Below, in pieces: positions 12,641-24,721 of a DNA stretch of 64,000 nucleotides (position 1 is its first letter; the number at the start of each line of letters is the position of its first letter). The DNA is from Notospermus geniculatus (lineage: Eukaryota > Nemertea > Pilidiophora > Heteronemertea > Lineidae): the NCBI GenBank assembly GCA_002633025.1, contig NMRB01000003.1:753838-817837 (forward strand). The letters run 5' to 3'. The translations under genes were made by a program, and so were the position numbers. The notes beneath the pieces were generated by a model, which worked only from the letters and a program-made list of their open reading frames with translations, searched no databases and had not been told where the DNA came from.

Positions 12641-13520
12641 CAGGCCCCCTTCGCTTTAGGAAGACAAAGTCACCTCATAACGAGACACGTCACAAGTGTC
12701 CATGTGTGGCAGGGTCTAGCGATCGGTATCGTTCCGACACAAAGGAGTAAAGTGCAAATACCACAGTTTCATAAAATAATGTATATTCTTACTGAACAGA
12801 TTCTCATTCGCAATACAACTTGTTCAGAATATTCACAGCAAGCAGCTCGACTCCGGTGAGGCCTCTCCCAGTCAAACCCATACCTCAGAACTACGTCTAT
12901 ATCCTAGTGTTTGAGAAACCTGACATGGGCAACACCCAAAAGACATACCAACAGAGAATCAATCACACCAGACCAAACAATGATCACACACACACACACA
13001 CAATAAAACATTCATAGCACATACATCCACAATAAAGGATTATGTTTTCCCCCAAATCACTTATTAACCTCCCAGTATATTAAGCATTAACCCTTTTACA
13101 CATGCAAAGAGGCAGGCTGCCTACTACTGGATATCTCAATAGGTACATGTAGTTAAAATCTGGCCAGAGGGTGTCACAACCAAGAGGGAAGGAAGAAGAA
13201 ACTCGGAATGTCGTACTATATAATAAACGTATAATCGTCAAATGATTTGGGAAGGTACAGTCGGGTGGTACAAAAAAGCTGCGTCTCTGAAATACATCAA
13301 AAGTACATTTCGAGCATAAAATACCATGCCGATTACTTCAAGAATCGGAAATCTAGACCGAAATACAGAAATAACCAACAACTAACATGGAAACATACTC
13401 ACAGGTTGGGTAAAGTTTGTAAGCGTGGTTGGCAATACTGCTGGGCAGAAAGCCCACGAGCTCCTTGCTCTGCGAAAGGTGACTAAAAAGTGAGTGAAGT
13501 CTTGGTGACACAGCCAGCCA

Positions 13521-13528
13521 TACATTTA
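13521..13528. other. TACATTTA micro-insertion, copy A
   Basis: TA-CATT-TA here; copy B has TA at 25449-25450. The core is one base away from CATG. Confidence 0.8.
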
Positions 13529-13627
13529 TGCCAGCGATCATTGCTTACGCAACTGTAAAGTCAGCAGAACAATTCTATTGAAATACCACCTAATGAAATC
13601 AGATGATGTCTGGAATACATAACTTTT

Positions 13628-13953
13628 AATAATAATAATAATAATGTTAGTTCTTATATAGCGCATTTCCAGTTGACCTGCTCAATGCGCTTTACACTAT
13701 TACCCCCAGCTATAGGTCTGTTCATTCCAATTAACTTTCTCCACTCCCCGGGGAGTATTACAGTCCCGGCAGCCGATTCAGCGCTCTTGGACTAACATTC
13801 ACATAGACCATCACTACCAGCCAGGTACCCCTCAAGGTCACAAGCGAGCGTGTTTTTTTTCTTGCGTGTTTTTTTTCTTGGTCAGGACTGGGAATCGAAC
13901 CCGGGACCTTCTGATCAGAAGTCCGTCTCGCTAACCACTACACCACGCCGCTC
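13628..13953 (-). mobile_element. tRNA-derived SINE, copy A only
   Basis: On the minus strand the 326-bp element begins with a tRNA-related head: A box GGTGTAGTGGTTAGCGAG and B box GGTCCCGGGTTCGATTCC. It continues through a body containing an AGCGCATTG...AAATGCGCTATATAAG-like region and ends in an (ATT)n tail. The anticodon-arm position is a palindrome, TTCTGATCAGAA. Copy B has the uninterrupted site near 25549, so this is an insertion; no clear target duplication is visible. The AGCGC/GCGCTTTA body resembles conserved central domains of animal SINE superfamilies, but I cannot name the family with certainty. It codes for no protein. Confidence 0.85.
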
Positions 13954-14001
13954 CTAGTGGACTTGGGTTCTGATCCATTGTTAATTCAGCTGGCTGCAAA
14001 C

Positions 14002-14009
14002 TACATGTA
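14002..14009. other. TACATGTA micro-insertion, copy A
   Basis: TA-CATG-TA here; copy B has TA at 25887-25888, with matching flanks on both sides. Confidence 0.9.
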
Positions 14010-14523
14010 CCTGATTTTATGCACATAATTTGTGTCTGACAATTGAAGCAACCTGCACAAACCATAACTGTGTGTAGTCTCCAATATCTTCAAAAGTAAG
14101 ATCAATGGCTTACAAACAGATATCATATCGACGAACACGAACTCGCACACAAGTGCTTGCACACGTGACGTGATACAGCCTGTCCGCTGTGGTGATTCGT
14201 ACACCGACAAGATTTGATTTAATTGTACTCTCCGTACTGACCATGATGGCCACTCCAGTTGGAGGATACTGGACAGAGGACACAGGGACCAGTGTCCCTC
14301 CCGTTAGTCCATGGCGGTCACCGCCAAAGTTAATTGGTCGTAAATTTAACACCATCTCCCGTGGCCTTGTTCCGGTGTGTCCATTGAGATGATATTGGCG
14401 ACATGTTGTAGGTACTAGTATATCCTCCTACAATACAGAGCAGGGTGCCACGACCCGAGGCCCTCCAGTTCTCGTCTCCACTCAGGTAATGAGATTTGAA
14501 GTGTCTGCCGCCCCCTTGTGTAA

Positions 14524-14595
14524 TCCTCGGTAGTATAGTGGTGAGTATCCCCGCCTGTCACGCGGGAGACCCGGGTTCGATTCCCGGCCGGGGAG
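14524..14595 (+). tRNA. tRNA-Asp (GTC), copy A
   Basis: This 72-nt sequence folds as a standard cytosolic tRNA-Asp. The acceptor stem is TCCTCGG/CCGGGGA with discriminator G, and the D arm carries the A box TAGTATAGTGGTGAGTAT. The anticodon stem is CCCGC/GCGGG with loop CTGTCAC, so the anticodon is GTC. The T arm is CCGGG-TTCGATT-CCCGG. A Pol III T-run terminator (TTTTT at about 14601) follows within ten bases. There are no introns. It is identical to the copy B gene over the mature region. Confidence 0.97.
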
Positions 14596-15584
14596 AGAAC
14601 TTTTTACGGATTTTTTCTCCGACTGCCCTTTTTTTAATGAATGATGTGTTGTGTCTCTCATCACCCAAAATGTTTGTTGGTCATTTTTTCTTAATCAATT
14701 TTTAGTTCCCTCACTATTGGCTGATGAGTGAGGCAAGCTCGAACCCGTCAATCACCACCACTATCTGTCAATCACCACCACCTGACTATCCAGTCGATTA
14801 CCGTCATCGATGAAGGGCGCAGTCAGGGCCATGTTTCTGACAGGGGTACATGTACGATTCATGCCTACAAAACATAAAAGCGAGGAACATGACCTTTTTG
14901 TCATTCCCCAACAAGAGCGTCAGCAACCGGAGGAATAAACATAACAATACGGCCCCTCTTGTTAGTATACAATCACCACAGTCTTCTCAATACAAGGCTT
15001 GGACAACCCCACAGCGAAGAACATTGCCCTAAACGACACACAGCCTGCCTGCATGGGTAGCTTTTCATTGTCAACATCAGCACAGCAATTGACAATGTCC
15101 TTTCCCCAGGGGCCATCTAAAAGTGATCAGCAACACTAAAAGTTGACGGCAGCAGTTCCACGAATTTAGCCCAGCCATTTACCGGGAATTTCAATCATTA
15201 CCTTTGACAAGGAAATTGATTTTTCGGTAATGTTCGGAATCTTTGGTGCCTCTGTTCTCGGGAATCAAATCAAGTGAAGGAAACATACATGGTAATGGAT
15301 CACCTTTGTCTGACCGTCTACAAATATTATTTCAGAGATGAGATGTCTATTGGTTATCGACAAATCAATCGAAGTCGATTTGCGACATATTTCCAGGAAT
15401 GTTCGGACAGGGAGAGGCAACTGACTCTCAACTAGCCCAGGTAGCTGCTGCTCTGATACATACCAAATCGCAAGGTGTGCACTCTAAGAGATGTGTTATC
15501 GTGTTTGGGGTAATCATTTCACTTGCAGAATTAAACAATTCGTCAGACATCAGCAAACATAACTCAAATGCCTCGCTGGGATTA

Positions 15585-15893
15585 AATAAATAAAAATAAT
15601 CAATTTAAAAATAAATTACTTAATTGACAAAATTAATATTTAAAAATAAGTAAATAATAAAAAATAATTAAAGATAAGATAAATAACTAATAAATAATTA
15701 AAAGAAAATAAACAATTGAAAAATAAATAAATAACTCATATATAATTAAAAAATAAATACATATAACCACTGAATAATCAAAATACAATAATTATAATAA
15801 ATAATTAAAAAATAAATAACTAATAAAATAAATAATTAATAAAACACTTAATTAATAAAATGAAATAAGATAAATAAAATGAATCGCAGCCAT
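15585..15893. repeat. AT-rich (TAAA/ATAA) low-complexity tract, copy A
   Basis: About 300 bp consist almost only of A and T with irregular AAATAA/TAAATAA units. Copy B matches it, apart from two TA-palindrome insertions there (27863 and 27874). Confidence 0.9.
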
Positions 15894-16304
15894 GCAACAA
15901 CCAATATGGACAACAAAACATTACATACAAGTATACATGATACGTGACGAAGAAAAACGTCAGCTAATGTTATTGGTGTCAATAGTGTTGGCAGGCTTAA
16001 TCTTTTCATCATAGAGAGTGACGTGAAGATACAACAATAATTCCCTGCGAATCCTATAAGCCTTATCATGTCATGCTGTCATCCACTCTTACTTAACAGA
16101 CTCATGTGTTGCGCCTTTTTTACAAGCTCTATTCAGTGGCTAACGATAGGAAATATGTTTTTTAAAGAAATTAGTTAGGGATTTGAAAAAAATTAATCAT
16201 GGAGGTAGGCCTAACTCTAACTCAAAATAGAGTGCATAAGTACCTTGCAAAGGAGCTTTATTGAGAGAAAAAATGGTGCAAAGCACATAGAACTCAGTGT
16301 GACG

Positions 16305-16312
16305 TAGGGCTA
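16305..16312. other. TAGGGCTA micro-insertion, copy A
   Basis: TA-GGGC-TA here; copy B has TA at 28482-28483. The core is one base away from GGCC. Confidence 0.8.
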
Positions 16313-16530
16313 CTCGCTGACAAGTATTGATTTCATACTTTAAAAATAGTCAAACATTTGATTAGTGATATGAAATGAACAATCAATGCTGACTAGGCCC
16401 GATGGAATGCATAAAAATCGATGTGACATCTGTGTGCCAGAGTGATAACCATCCTAAACGCAACCATGATCGGACGAATGAGCATCACATCAGCAAGACC
16501 TGATCTGCGCTGTTTTGATGTACTCAAAAG

Positions 16531-16538
16531 TACATGTA
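16531..16538. other. TACATGTA micro-insertion, copy A
   Basis: TA-CATG-TA here; copy B has TA at 28706-28707. Confidence 0.9.
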
Positions 16539-17519
16539 AATTATGAGTAAGTAAGTCGCGTTGTCCTGGAGTGTCGCCGGCAGTGTGACGCTGGGTTCTC
16601 AAAGCAGCTCCAAGGATAGAAGAACAAACATGCCCACAAAGCTTGCAAATCTTCAACGACAACAACAAAACTATGCTCTTCTTCCTGTTGAAGTCACTGA
16701 CGAGCAACATATGCCGCATACATATGATTCGTATGATGATGACAACAACAACACATTTCATCATTCTTGGTATTGTGATGTTTGTTCACCAGCTGACCCG
16801 ACCATCTGTAATTTATCAATGCAAATCAAAGTATTTTTGAACCACTTCATTTGAAATCAACATGACAACCAACAAAAAAGTGAATTTATATGATTCAGAC
16901 AATGCAAAACAGAGACACGTACGGTCTGCCAATCTGAGTCGATGAAAGTCACAAGTCGGGAAGCAAAATATCATATGCCTGCTTTCAAGAACTATCAATA
17001 GATGTCTATCGCATAGCCTGATGAAATGAACACGGGAGTACCACGAAGAGTGTACATGTAATGTACATGTCCACGCGTTTTAGACTCACCTTTTGGGCAA
17101 GGAAGACAGTGACTTCAAGAATGAAGACGAGTATCAGTGAAAATAGAATACGACCGTGTAAAATCATGAGACTATTTTTAAGAATGGCCAAAAAAGCTCA
17201 CTCAGTCATGCACATATAGTGCAGATACCCATTCGGATTATTTGGTATTTCAAACGGAACAAGCATGGAGCTCCTTCCTTTGAAAACTCGAAAACTAAAG
17301 CATTATTCACAGATGCTGAGGCAAAAAGACGAGCAACAAAATGAAGCATGTGGCCTAATTTTGAATAAAAACTTGCAGCAGACAGTATCAAATTAATTAT
17401 TCCAAGCCACAGGTGACAGGAGTTGAAATATAATGTTTTTCTTTCCAAGCTGGACGAGTCAAATCTACCAATGAGGCTAATAGACTGGCATGCTACTGTT
17501 GGGAGCTGTTCAATACTGG

Positions 17520-17537
17520 TGATGATGATGATGATGA
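17520..17537. repeat. (GAT)n microsatellite, copy A
   Basis: A short GAT/ATG run; its counterpart in copy B is at about 29696-29713. Confidence 0.85.
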
Positions 17538-18456
17538 CAATGAGTACATAAATAGGCGGGAAATCCTCTCATGAAGAAATTATAGGTCAATAGGTAATTT
17601 ACCCTGTAAAAAGATAGAAAACAGAATGTCTTAGCCACCTCAGCGTGCTGGAAGAGTCCGGGAAATGGATACTTTCACTTCTCTTTTGTCAGTGAAACGT
17701 AAGAACCTGCACTTTCCAAAGTGTGTTTTATAATGGGCACTTAGCAAAAACAAAGGGATATTTAGTGCTTATCTGTGGAACAGGATTCTCCGTTCACGCT
17801 CCAGCCCGCCCCATGTGCATCTGCTCCAGTTTCAAATTCTAACAAGAAACCCGCACAGACGCGAGCACAAAATAAACTGTTTTTATCTGCTGGCTTGACT
17901 GATGAACTCCAGTTATCTGTCAGCAGATAGCCGACCACCGTCTGTTGAGAGGCTACTGATAGATAGACCAAGTTGATGGATTCAGCAATTCCACAGGCAT
18001 ACGCTTTTTTGAAGCGAGGTACAGATTGCAAATATTGGGCGTGGATGATTAATGAACATGTTATGAAATATGAGAAATTTTTCATGATACCGTTGTTTTT
18101 AGCAAATCTCTTTTTCAGTAGCAGCAGGTATGTCGAATCACTTGTTTACAAACAGGCGTGTTGATTCTGCTTTGATACTATCCGCTCAGACAGTGCATGC
18201 CGAATGTCACAGTGCTGGTGACGGGCTTGGTGTTTCAGCCTCTTCCCGAGCAGCTTGCTCGAATGAAACCACGTTGAATAATACTGAATAATAGTCGTCC
18301 GTTATAAAATGTATGTCACGAAATGTACTCGCAACAATACACCACCAGATCCAACCTCCTGCGCATGTCCAGCATGACTACTTCCGGTCGTCAATATTCT
18401 GTCAGCTCTTCTGTGGAGACAGCAGACTGATCTCGACACTCGATCCCGCTTGAGGT

Positions 18457-18464
18457 TACGTGTA
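18457..18464. other. TACGTGTA micro-insertion, copy A
   Basis: TA-CGTG-TA here; copy B has TA at 30632-30633. The core is one base away from CATG. Confidence 0.75.
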
Positions 18465-18541
18465 CGTGGTCATTTAACAGTCGGAGTTTTTAGTTCTAAC
18501 TGCATTGCTTCCACTAACCTTCAGTGGGCAAAACGAATCAC

Positions 18542-19094
18542 ATTTGTAATCATTTGGGATTAATTCACAACTCCTTAGCCGAGAAAATTTCTAGCAGATT
18601 CCGCATTGGTATTTCACTTTTTACTATAATGGCATTCGTAGTACACACTCACAGCTGGCAGTAGTATGCCCACGTAAAATTTAGATAGGAAACAGTTGGC
18701 GTAGTGTTGGTGTTTACCTTTGAAGCATTTGTGTACCAGATAAACATTCTGGTGGTTGAAGTGGCCACAAAAACCACTCGTCCCGATTTGCATTTTTTTA
18801 TTTTTTCACCATTCATCAAGAGAATATTATTGAAAGCGATTTCTACTTGTACTGAAGTTGCTAATAAATATATCGAACACGCACCAAGTCTGTTAGTGTA
18901 CCATTTATACGAAGCATCTCAGAAGAATGTTGTTCTATTCTGGCACGTCAGGTACAAGTCAGTACAAGATCCAGAAAAATTCGCTCACCGCATCATGGTA
19001 TTTTCATTCAAACCTGAAACCTGAAATATCTCTGGTACATTTGCAGTACGATAAACCTAATTTGGATCACTATGTTCAGTCGCGTGATTGCCAT
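18542..19094. other. 553-bp block identical in both copies
   Basis: No difference from 30715-31267 was seen, although flanking sequence differs every few tens of bases. An open frame without an ATG (18704-19024, 106 codons, containing VATKTTRPDLHFFIF and ANKYIEHAPSLLVYHLYE) lies within it. Because the DNA is identical, third codon positions give no coding signal. It could be a constrained exon or regulatory sequence, or a recent gene-conversion tract. I do not recognise the frame. Confidence 0.7.
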
Positions 19095-19623
19095 TATGCA
19101 TGGATAGCCATTTCGTCCATACAAGGGACAGATTGACCATTTACCCATGCACTGGGCAGTTTTTCTTAGCCGTTCTTGCCAATTTCATCGGCATTTCTCT
19201 CCATGCACACAGGAGTAAGACAATTCCATTGCTATTGCAGCTCATCTAATCATTGCAGTGCAGTGACACCGACAAGTACATATATTGCACTATCATCGCA
19301 GAGAAGCTAGCGCCACATCTGTATTGCAGAGATCCACAACCGAGGAAGTCCACTGCCCCAGTTCAGCAACAACTGCTGAAGGCGGAAGAGCCTACGCAAC
19401 TCTGCAATATTTTTTGTACTTTGATACAAGAGGCTAGATTTCCTTTCCCAAGATGAAGGAATAACTGTAGACAATCAGTCATGAGGAAATAGGATGTATA
19501 GATTGTTTATAGAAAATAATCAGAAGTGGATAGGGCGGATAAGGTCTACAACTGTGCACTTGAGCGTGTGGGCGCCTTCTTCCCCGACTTATGAAAAGTA
19601 AATTACAGCTTTAATAACAAGCA

Positions 19624-20355
19624 GTCCAGGAATTTCCCACAGTTGTATGGTCCGTCATGTCCATTCAGTTCACTGACACATTTTTCGAAACATATTCGTT
19701 TCTCGTCCCCCATCCAGTATATCACATAGATTTTTCTCAGAGCCAACATCTGCACAACCAATAGGAGCTGTCAGCGAGTTGACCACTAGGTGTCACTAGG
19801 GCCCAATTCAATGCATCTAGCGGACCCAGTCATTATCGATCGAGCAGCGATCACAATAGATTTCCTGTACATTTGGTCCGCTAAGACTGTGCTGCCATCT
19901 GTTAGCAATAAGCGCGGCTGACTGCTCCTATTGCTTTCGTCTAGCAAATAAACTGGGTAATCATTTTGGTTCCCGAAGCCACCGCTAGGGCTAGAAGGCT
20001 TCGGTTCTGGCTGCCATCTTTGCGACGAAAACTCGTCGCGGATCTATATATAGATCATTATGTTGACATCACGGATTATTTTTAGAATGGGTAACCGTAG
20101 CCACGTGGGTGCTAAATGTAATCGAACATGCCGAATCGCGCGGAATGACAACACCGAGGAACTACTTGGTAATGATTCAACTTCTTTCCAACAGGTGGAA
20201 CCAAGACACAAGATCTCAGCCCAGATGTAAAATCAAGACTTATACCATAAAGGAATCAACCGTAAAGGTTTAACTGCGAACGATGAGCTTACTGAGGGAT
20301 ACACTTCCTGTGTTGCCACCAGATGTCTCTCACTGCCTGAATTTTGGCTTTACGA
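19624..20355. other. Spacer between duplication copies
   Basis: This 732-bp stretch has no counterpart in the window. It contains an imperfect inverted pair, CAATAGGAGC near 19758 and GCTCCTATTG near 19925, with nested AGCGGACC/GGTCCGCT, which could be a decayed MITE. Further on are a hairpin, GCGACGA-AAAC-TCGTCGC (about 20021-20038), and a perfect 16-bp palindrome, GATCTATATATAGATC (20041-20056). No coding potential was seen. If the duplication is a tandem array, this is probably part of the repeating unit. Confidence 0.6.
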
Positions 20356-21615
20356 AGCATGAATGCTATCATGACAACTGTTGATATGATGCTTGCTGTG
20401 CTACAAAGTTATGATTTTCAAGAGAAATATCAATAACTTGCTTGTCAAATCCACCAAATATTCAGGGATGACAAGAAATATACCGCAGGAAAGGTTGGAA
20501 ACACCTAGGCGACCTTGTTGCAATCAGAAACTCATTCGTCCTGTGCTACAAACACTAAGATCAACTTTGTATACCACGCCAGCACTGGAAAAGTACTGTC
20601 TGGAACTTCAAAGTAAGCATGGTAAGCCCCCAGAGATGCGGTTAATGAAATATTCAAGGAACAAACCGTGATGGAACCTAGTCTGCTTACACAATTCTGA
20701 ACAAACGTCTGTCTGCGTCTTATAAGGAATCTGATAACCCCCAGCAGCAGACCTGGAATCTGAGTTCATTGTACTTTACCACCAATCAATAAGCCAGTGG
20801 CTGGTTAAAAGCAGCTCTATATTGATTGGCTAATTGCCTTCTTTTAATCATAGAAGAGAATGTCATTGACCAAGCACTGCCTGGGATGACCTTTCGAGGG
20901 AAGCACAAGTGTCGATGGCCATCATCATCTCCACTGGAGAGATATCGATGAGCACTGACGCGATGAGAGAGGTTGGTTATACAGTGGTCGTGTGTACTGT
21001 CTGGTTCAGGAGCCTAATCAGTAATTGAACTGATGCGATCTTTCGAAGAGAATAAGGAATCCCCAGACTCCAGTTATTGGGTCCAATATGTTTGGTTCAA
21101 AGGACTTGGTCAGTGCAACAACTTCTACACGTACATGTATGCAATGCAGGCAGGTCAATCACTTACAAAATGGCAATGCGATTGGTGGAGCAATCAAATT
21201 CTATACTTTTATGTGTACAAAACATTCGGCCTCAGGAGCAGCCCATTTTCAAGCACTGCAAACTCTGCATTCAGTGTGTCAATATCAACGTAGTATCCTG
21301 CCTCTGTTGTTGAATCTACATCAGACCACACCAGGATGGGTATCTTGTCACAGCTGTGGAAACAAAGAGTGTATCAAGCTCTGAACCTGCTCATCAGGTC
21401 AGGCTTCCAGCCGTTGCCGATGTTGACAGTTACTTCTTCATTCAGTGTTGAATCCAGTATTCAGTATTGAATCCAGTATTCAGTACTGAATCCAGAAGGA
21501 AGACCCACCCCGCTTACTGGCTGCATTTCGTCGCCTTGGGCTGCTATTCTGGGTATGCAACTGGGCACTGACGGCAGAGAAACGGGAGTCAACGACAGAG
21601 AAAAGGAAGTCAAAA

Positions 21616-21689
21616 CAGCTTACGAGGAATCGAACTCACAATATGGCAAGTGACAAACGTCGACGTTTCCACTACGCCAATCTGACAGT
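21616..21689 (-). other. tRNA-like fragment (A and B box), copy B
   Basis: Counterpart of 10413-10486 with one substitution near its 5' end. A and B boxes are preserved, but the stems still do not pair. Confidence 0.33.
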
Positions 21690-21823
21690 CAATGATACTG
21701 TCTTAAGATTAAAGTACATTGCACATCAATAAGACACAAATAAAGGGTCAAGATACATCATTCTTGACTTAATCTTCTGCAGTGATGCTTCAATCAAACA
21801 GTCACGTCAATATATCATCACTG

Positions 21824-21872
21824 ATTGGTCCACTTGATTGGTTTTTGATTGACCTTTCAATCATGTATAAAA
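21824..21872 (+). promoter_or_regulatory. CCAAT-type boxes plus TATA box (copy B)
   Basis: Both inverted CCAAT boxes and TATAAAA (21866-21872) are unchanged relative to copy A, while the ORFs just downstream have accumulated replacement changes and a frameshift. Confidence 0.22.
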
Positions 21873-24164
21873 ATCAATCTTGATTTGCCTTGAAGGATGT
21901 CAACATTGATTTTTCTCAGGAGCAGTTTGTAGTTGTATGCTCTCTCCCGCTGTTTCACAAATTACATGACTGTGGTAAAATACTGCTGTGCAGTTGTTTT
22001 TATATTTAGTGTTAAGAATTGGAAGGAACGACGTTTCCCGGATTACAACGTTTTATTCACGAATGATGCAAGGCACGACAAGTCAATGGTTTGCTGGACT
22101 GCAGTCTGGCAAATGGACATGTAACAAGGAAAGGAGGTGCACTCCCAGGAGAAGAGAAACCTCTACACATGTAGACAAGGCGCGACCGAATCCAAAACAA
22201 ATAGATGTAACTGTTGATGTAACTGTTGTGTCGACAACGCCGCTATTAATTCCATATCCTTCGATCCGTGGCCGCGGTCTACCGAGAGATCAACAACGAC
22301 CAAAGGCCACACAAAGGGTACAAATTCGGTACAATACGTAACTTAATCAGAAGTCGTCAACAACTGTCATTGCAATAATATTTTACGGATGGTCAGCATA
22401 AGCACCATGTGCGCTGCAGACGACCAACACACTACCAGACTTAGCAAACAGTTTCTATTCAAGCTTGTGCACTTGATGCTGTTTTATGCAAGGAAAGCAA
22501 TGGCCATTTGCAAATAATTCTCCGCAAACACTGAATCATTTGCCCAAAAAGGAAATTCTAATTGATTGTTCTGCCACACGATATTACTGCGACAGCTCCA
22601 TCGATGGATGGTGCCTCTGTTATATCCAATTAATGAAGTTATTTGCTGATGGCCTTTGATAAAAATTGGAGTAATTAGTGTCATGTTTGCATCATTTTTA
22701 TTTTTTGATCACTAGGACGATTGATGATGCTCTATAAATGGTGCATGCCGTTTCCTGGATGCATTAAAATAGATGCACATATGGTTGGCCAGTTAAAACT
22801 ACAGCATGTCACATGTTAAAATGGCTGTTTAGTTTGGCAAAACCCTACAGCAACACCTTTTCCTGTCCACGACAGATCATCCATCATGAAAAAAGGAACC
22901 AAGAAGAGGTAGCACCTGGAGTGTTTTGTTCTGCATTTTCTGATCATTTCCAAACATTGGATATTTCTTGGTCATTTTTTATCACTCGGTGACTGAAAAT
23001 GACAACCAATGTGTATAAGACACGAGGATATGGAATCTTCCCTGAAATAGCTCATCGTCAATATGCCTCCTCCTTACCGCCTCATCCTCCTTCAGAGTGA
23101 GCGAACACGGCAAGGTTCACATTCAGGTCACACTACGGAGAAACCCAACCACAGATTCACCAATACCCTGATGACAACATCCCCCACTTGATCGTACCGA
23201 ACGTACCCACAGCCTCATCACATATATTCCCATTCCAATTCCGATTTATTTTGATGTACATCATTGTACAGCAAGACAACACACAATCTGATCATATTAT
23301 TCCCATGACAAATCAGGCGAAGGTTTCGGGAGGAATTGCAATCAGCCATGGCTGATGGAGCCCAATCGTCCAATCGATATGTCTGGGTGTCTGAAGGAGG
23401 CAAGTGCATATTAGATTGTCGTTTTAACCCTGGAGGGTAGGAAGCATGTGAAGGAGGTTGCATGTGTCACCCTTTATACACACAACCCTGGCGGTAAAAG
23501 GTTTTGATATTTTGACTCTAATATCTAGCGTCAGATCTGCCATCACAAGCCAGGCTCAGTCCGGGGGCGTTGGGCAGGCCACAAAGGCTCACTACAGGTA
23601 GGCCTACCAGGAAGGGAGTCACACAAAAAGCCACAAAAAGTAGGCCTTCCTACAAAATCCTGTAAAACTACGAGGGATAGTATTTGCACTCTTAAGGTTC
23701 AGGCCCCCTTCGCTTTAGGAAGACAAAGTCACCTCATAACGAGACACGTCACAAGTGTCCATGTGTGGCAGGGTCTAGCGATCGGTATCGTTCCGACACA
23801 AAGGAGTAAAGTGCAAATACCACAGTTTCATAAAATAATGTATATTCTTACTGAACAGATTCTCATTCGCAATACAACTTGTTCAAAATATTCACAGCAA
23901 GCAGCTCGACTCCGGTGAGGCCTCTCCCAGTCAAACCCATACCTCAGAACTACGTCTGTATCCTAGTGTTTGAGAAACCTGACATGGGCAACACCCAAAA
24001 GACATACCAACAGAGAATCAAACACACCAGACCAAACAATGATCACACACACACACACAATAAAACATTCATAGCACATACATCCACAATAAAGGATTAT
24101 GTTTTCCCCCAAATCACTTATTAACCTCCCAGTATATTAAGCATTAACCCTTTTACACATGCAA

Positions 24165-24721
24165 GTTAAATTTTGTATTGAATTTGCTAGATGCATCCAG
24201 AACGTTGCAAATGCTGTTAAAAAGGCATATCAATGTTTTTTATTCGTAGTGTTATTGTTATACAGTGATAAGTAAAGTCACATAATACAAGTTTCACATA
24301 ACTATTCTGTGTTTTGTAGTCAGGCCCTTCCCCACCTGGGTACTCGGGTGGGGGTGGGGGTGGGGGCACCTCTTGATTCTCCTCTCCTATTCTGACCAAC
24401 CTTTAGAGTCATACTCATCACCCTCAGCCGTCTGAACACCTTACAATCCATATCCTCCATATAACGTTTTCTTTCTTAGTTTTCATTATATCATTAGTTA
24501 TCAAAATAAAAAGCAATTCGAAGGTTGAATATTTGGAAGGCAACAGGAATGAGGGGGTATGAGAGTCAGGCGCCGTGACTTGGGCTGTAGAAAAAATGCC
24601 CGTATCGGACGTCGACGAGGTATCGGATACGGGTACAGTGACGTCAAAGGTTTAAGGTCCAATTTGCAAAGTTCTGGATGATCCAATGCAGCATGCTTGC
24701 AAATTCAATACAAAATTTAAC
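24165..24721. mobile_element. Inverted-repeat (MITE-like) element, copy B only
   Basis: A 23-bp perfect inverted repeat begins GTTAAATTTTGTATTGAATT at 24165 and closes at 24699-24721. Pairing continues inward with gaps, through ATCCAGAAC and TTGCAAAT. The 557-bp element has no coding capacity. Copy A instead has 27 unrelated bases (13108-13134), so no clean empty site or target duplication can be read. Insertion with local rearrangement is likely. The interior carries G-rich (GGGTGG) runs near 24350. Confidence 0.75.

Larger units (their letters stand above)
8734..19623. repeat. Tandem segmental duplication, copy A
   Basis: This segment is collinear and highly similar to copy B at 20356-31828, in direct orientation. 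Homology starts at AGCATGAATGC and can be followed to 19623. Substitutions run roughly 1-3% by eye, with dozens of indels. Copy A alone carries a MITE (8938-9370), a SINE (13628-13953) and a 143-N gap. Both copies carry a tRNA-Asp gene, AT-rich tracts, a GAT run, a CA run (A: about 12985-13002) and a tRNA-like fragment. Because copy B is cut by a contig end (N at 31829), the right edge of the unit is not known. The true period may include the spacer, giving about 11.6 kb before lineage-specific insertions. Confidence 0.95.

Noticed and set aside
12257-12859. 200-codon ORF, longest in the window
   Set aside because: It runs through the 143-N gap; copy B shows the gap is about two bases, and the frame is not otherwise supported.
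14482-14664. Minus-strand peptide containing PGRESNPGLP
   Set aside because: This is the reverse complement of the tRNA-Asp gene, a common false ORF.
16393-16764. 123-codon minus-strand ORF in copy A
   Set aside because: The copy B counterpart is broken to 72 codons by indels, so the frame is not conserved.
17762-18085. 107-codon minus-strand ORF in copy A
   Set aside because: An extra T in copy B near 30185 truncates it to 69 codons; the remaining difference is a replacement change.
24217-24399. Proline-rich minus-strand ORF
   Set aside because: It arises from a GGGTGG run inside the copy B inverted-repeat element.
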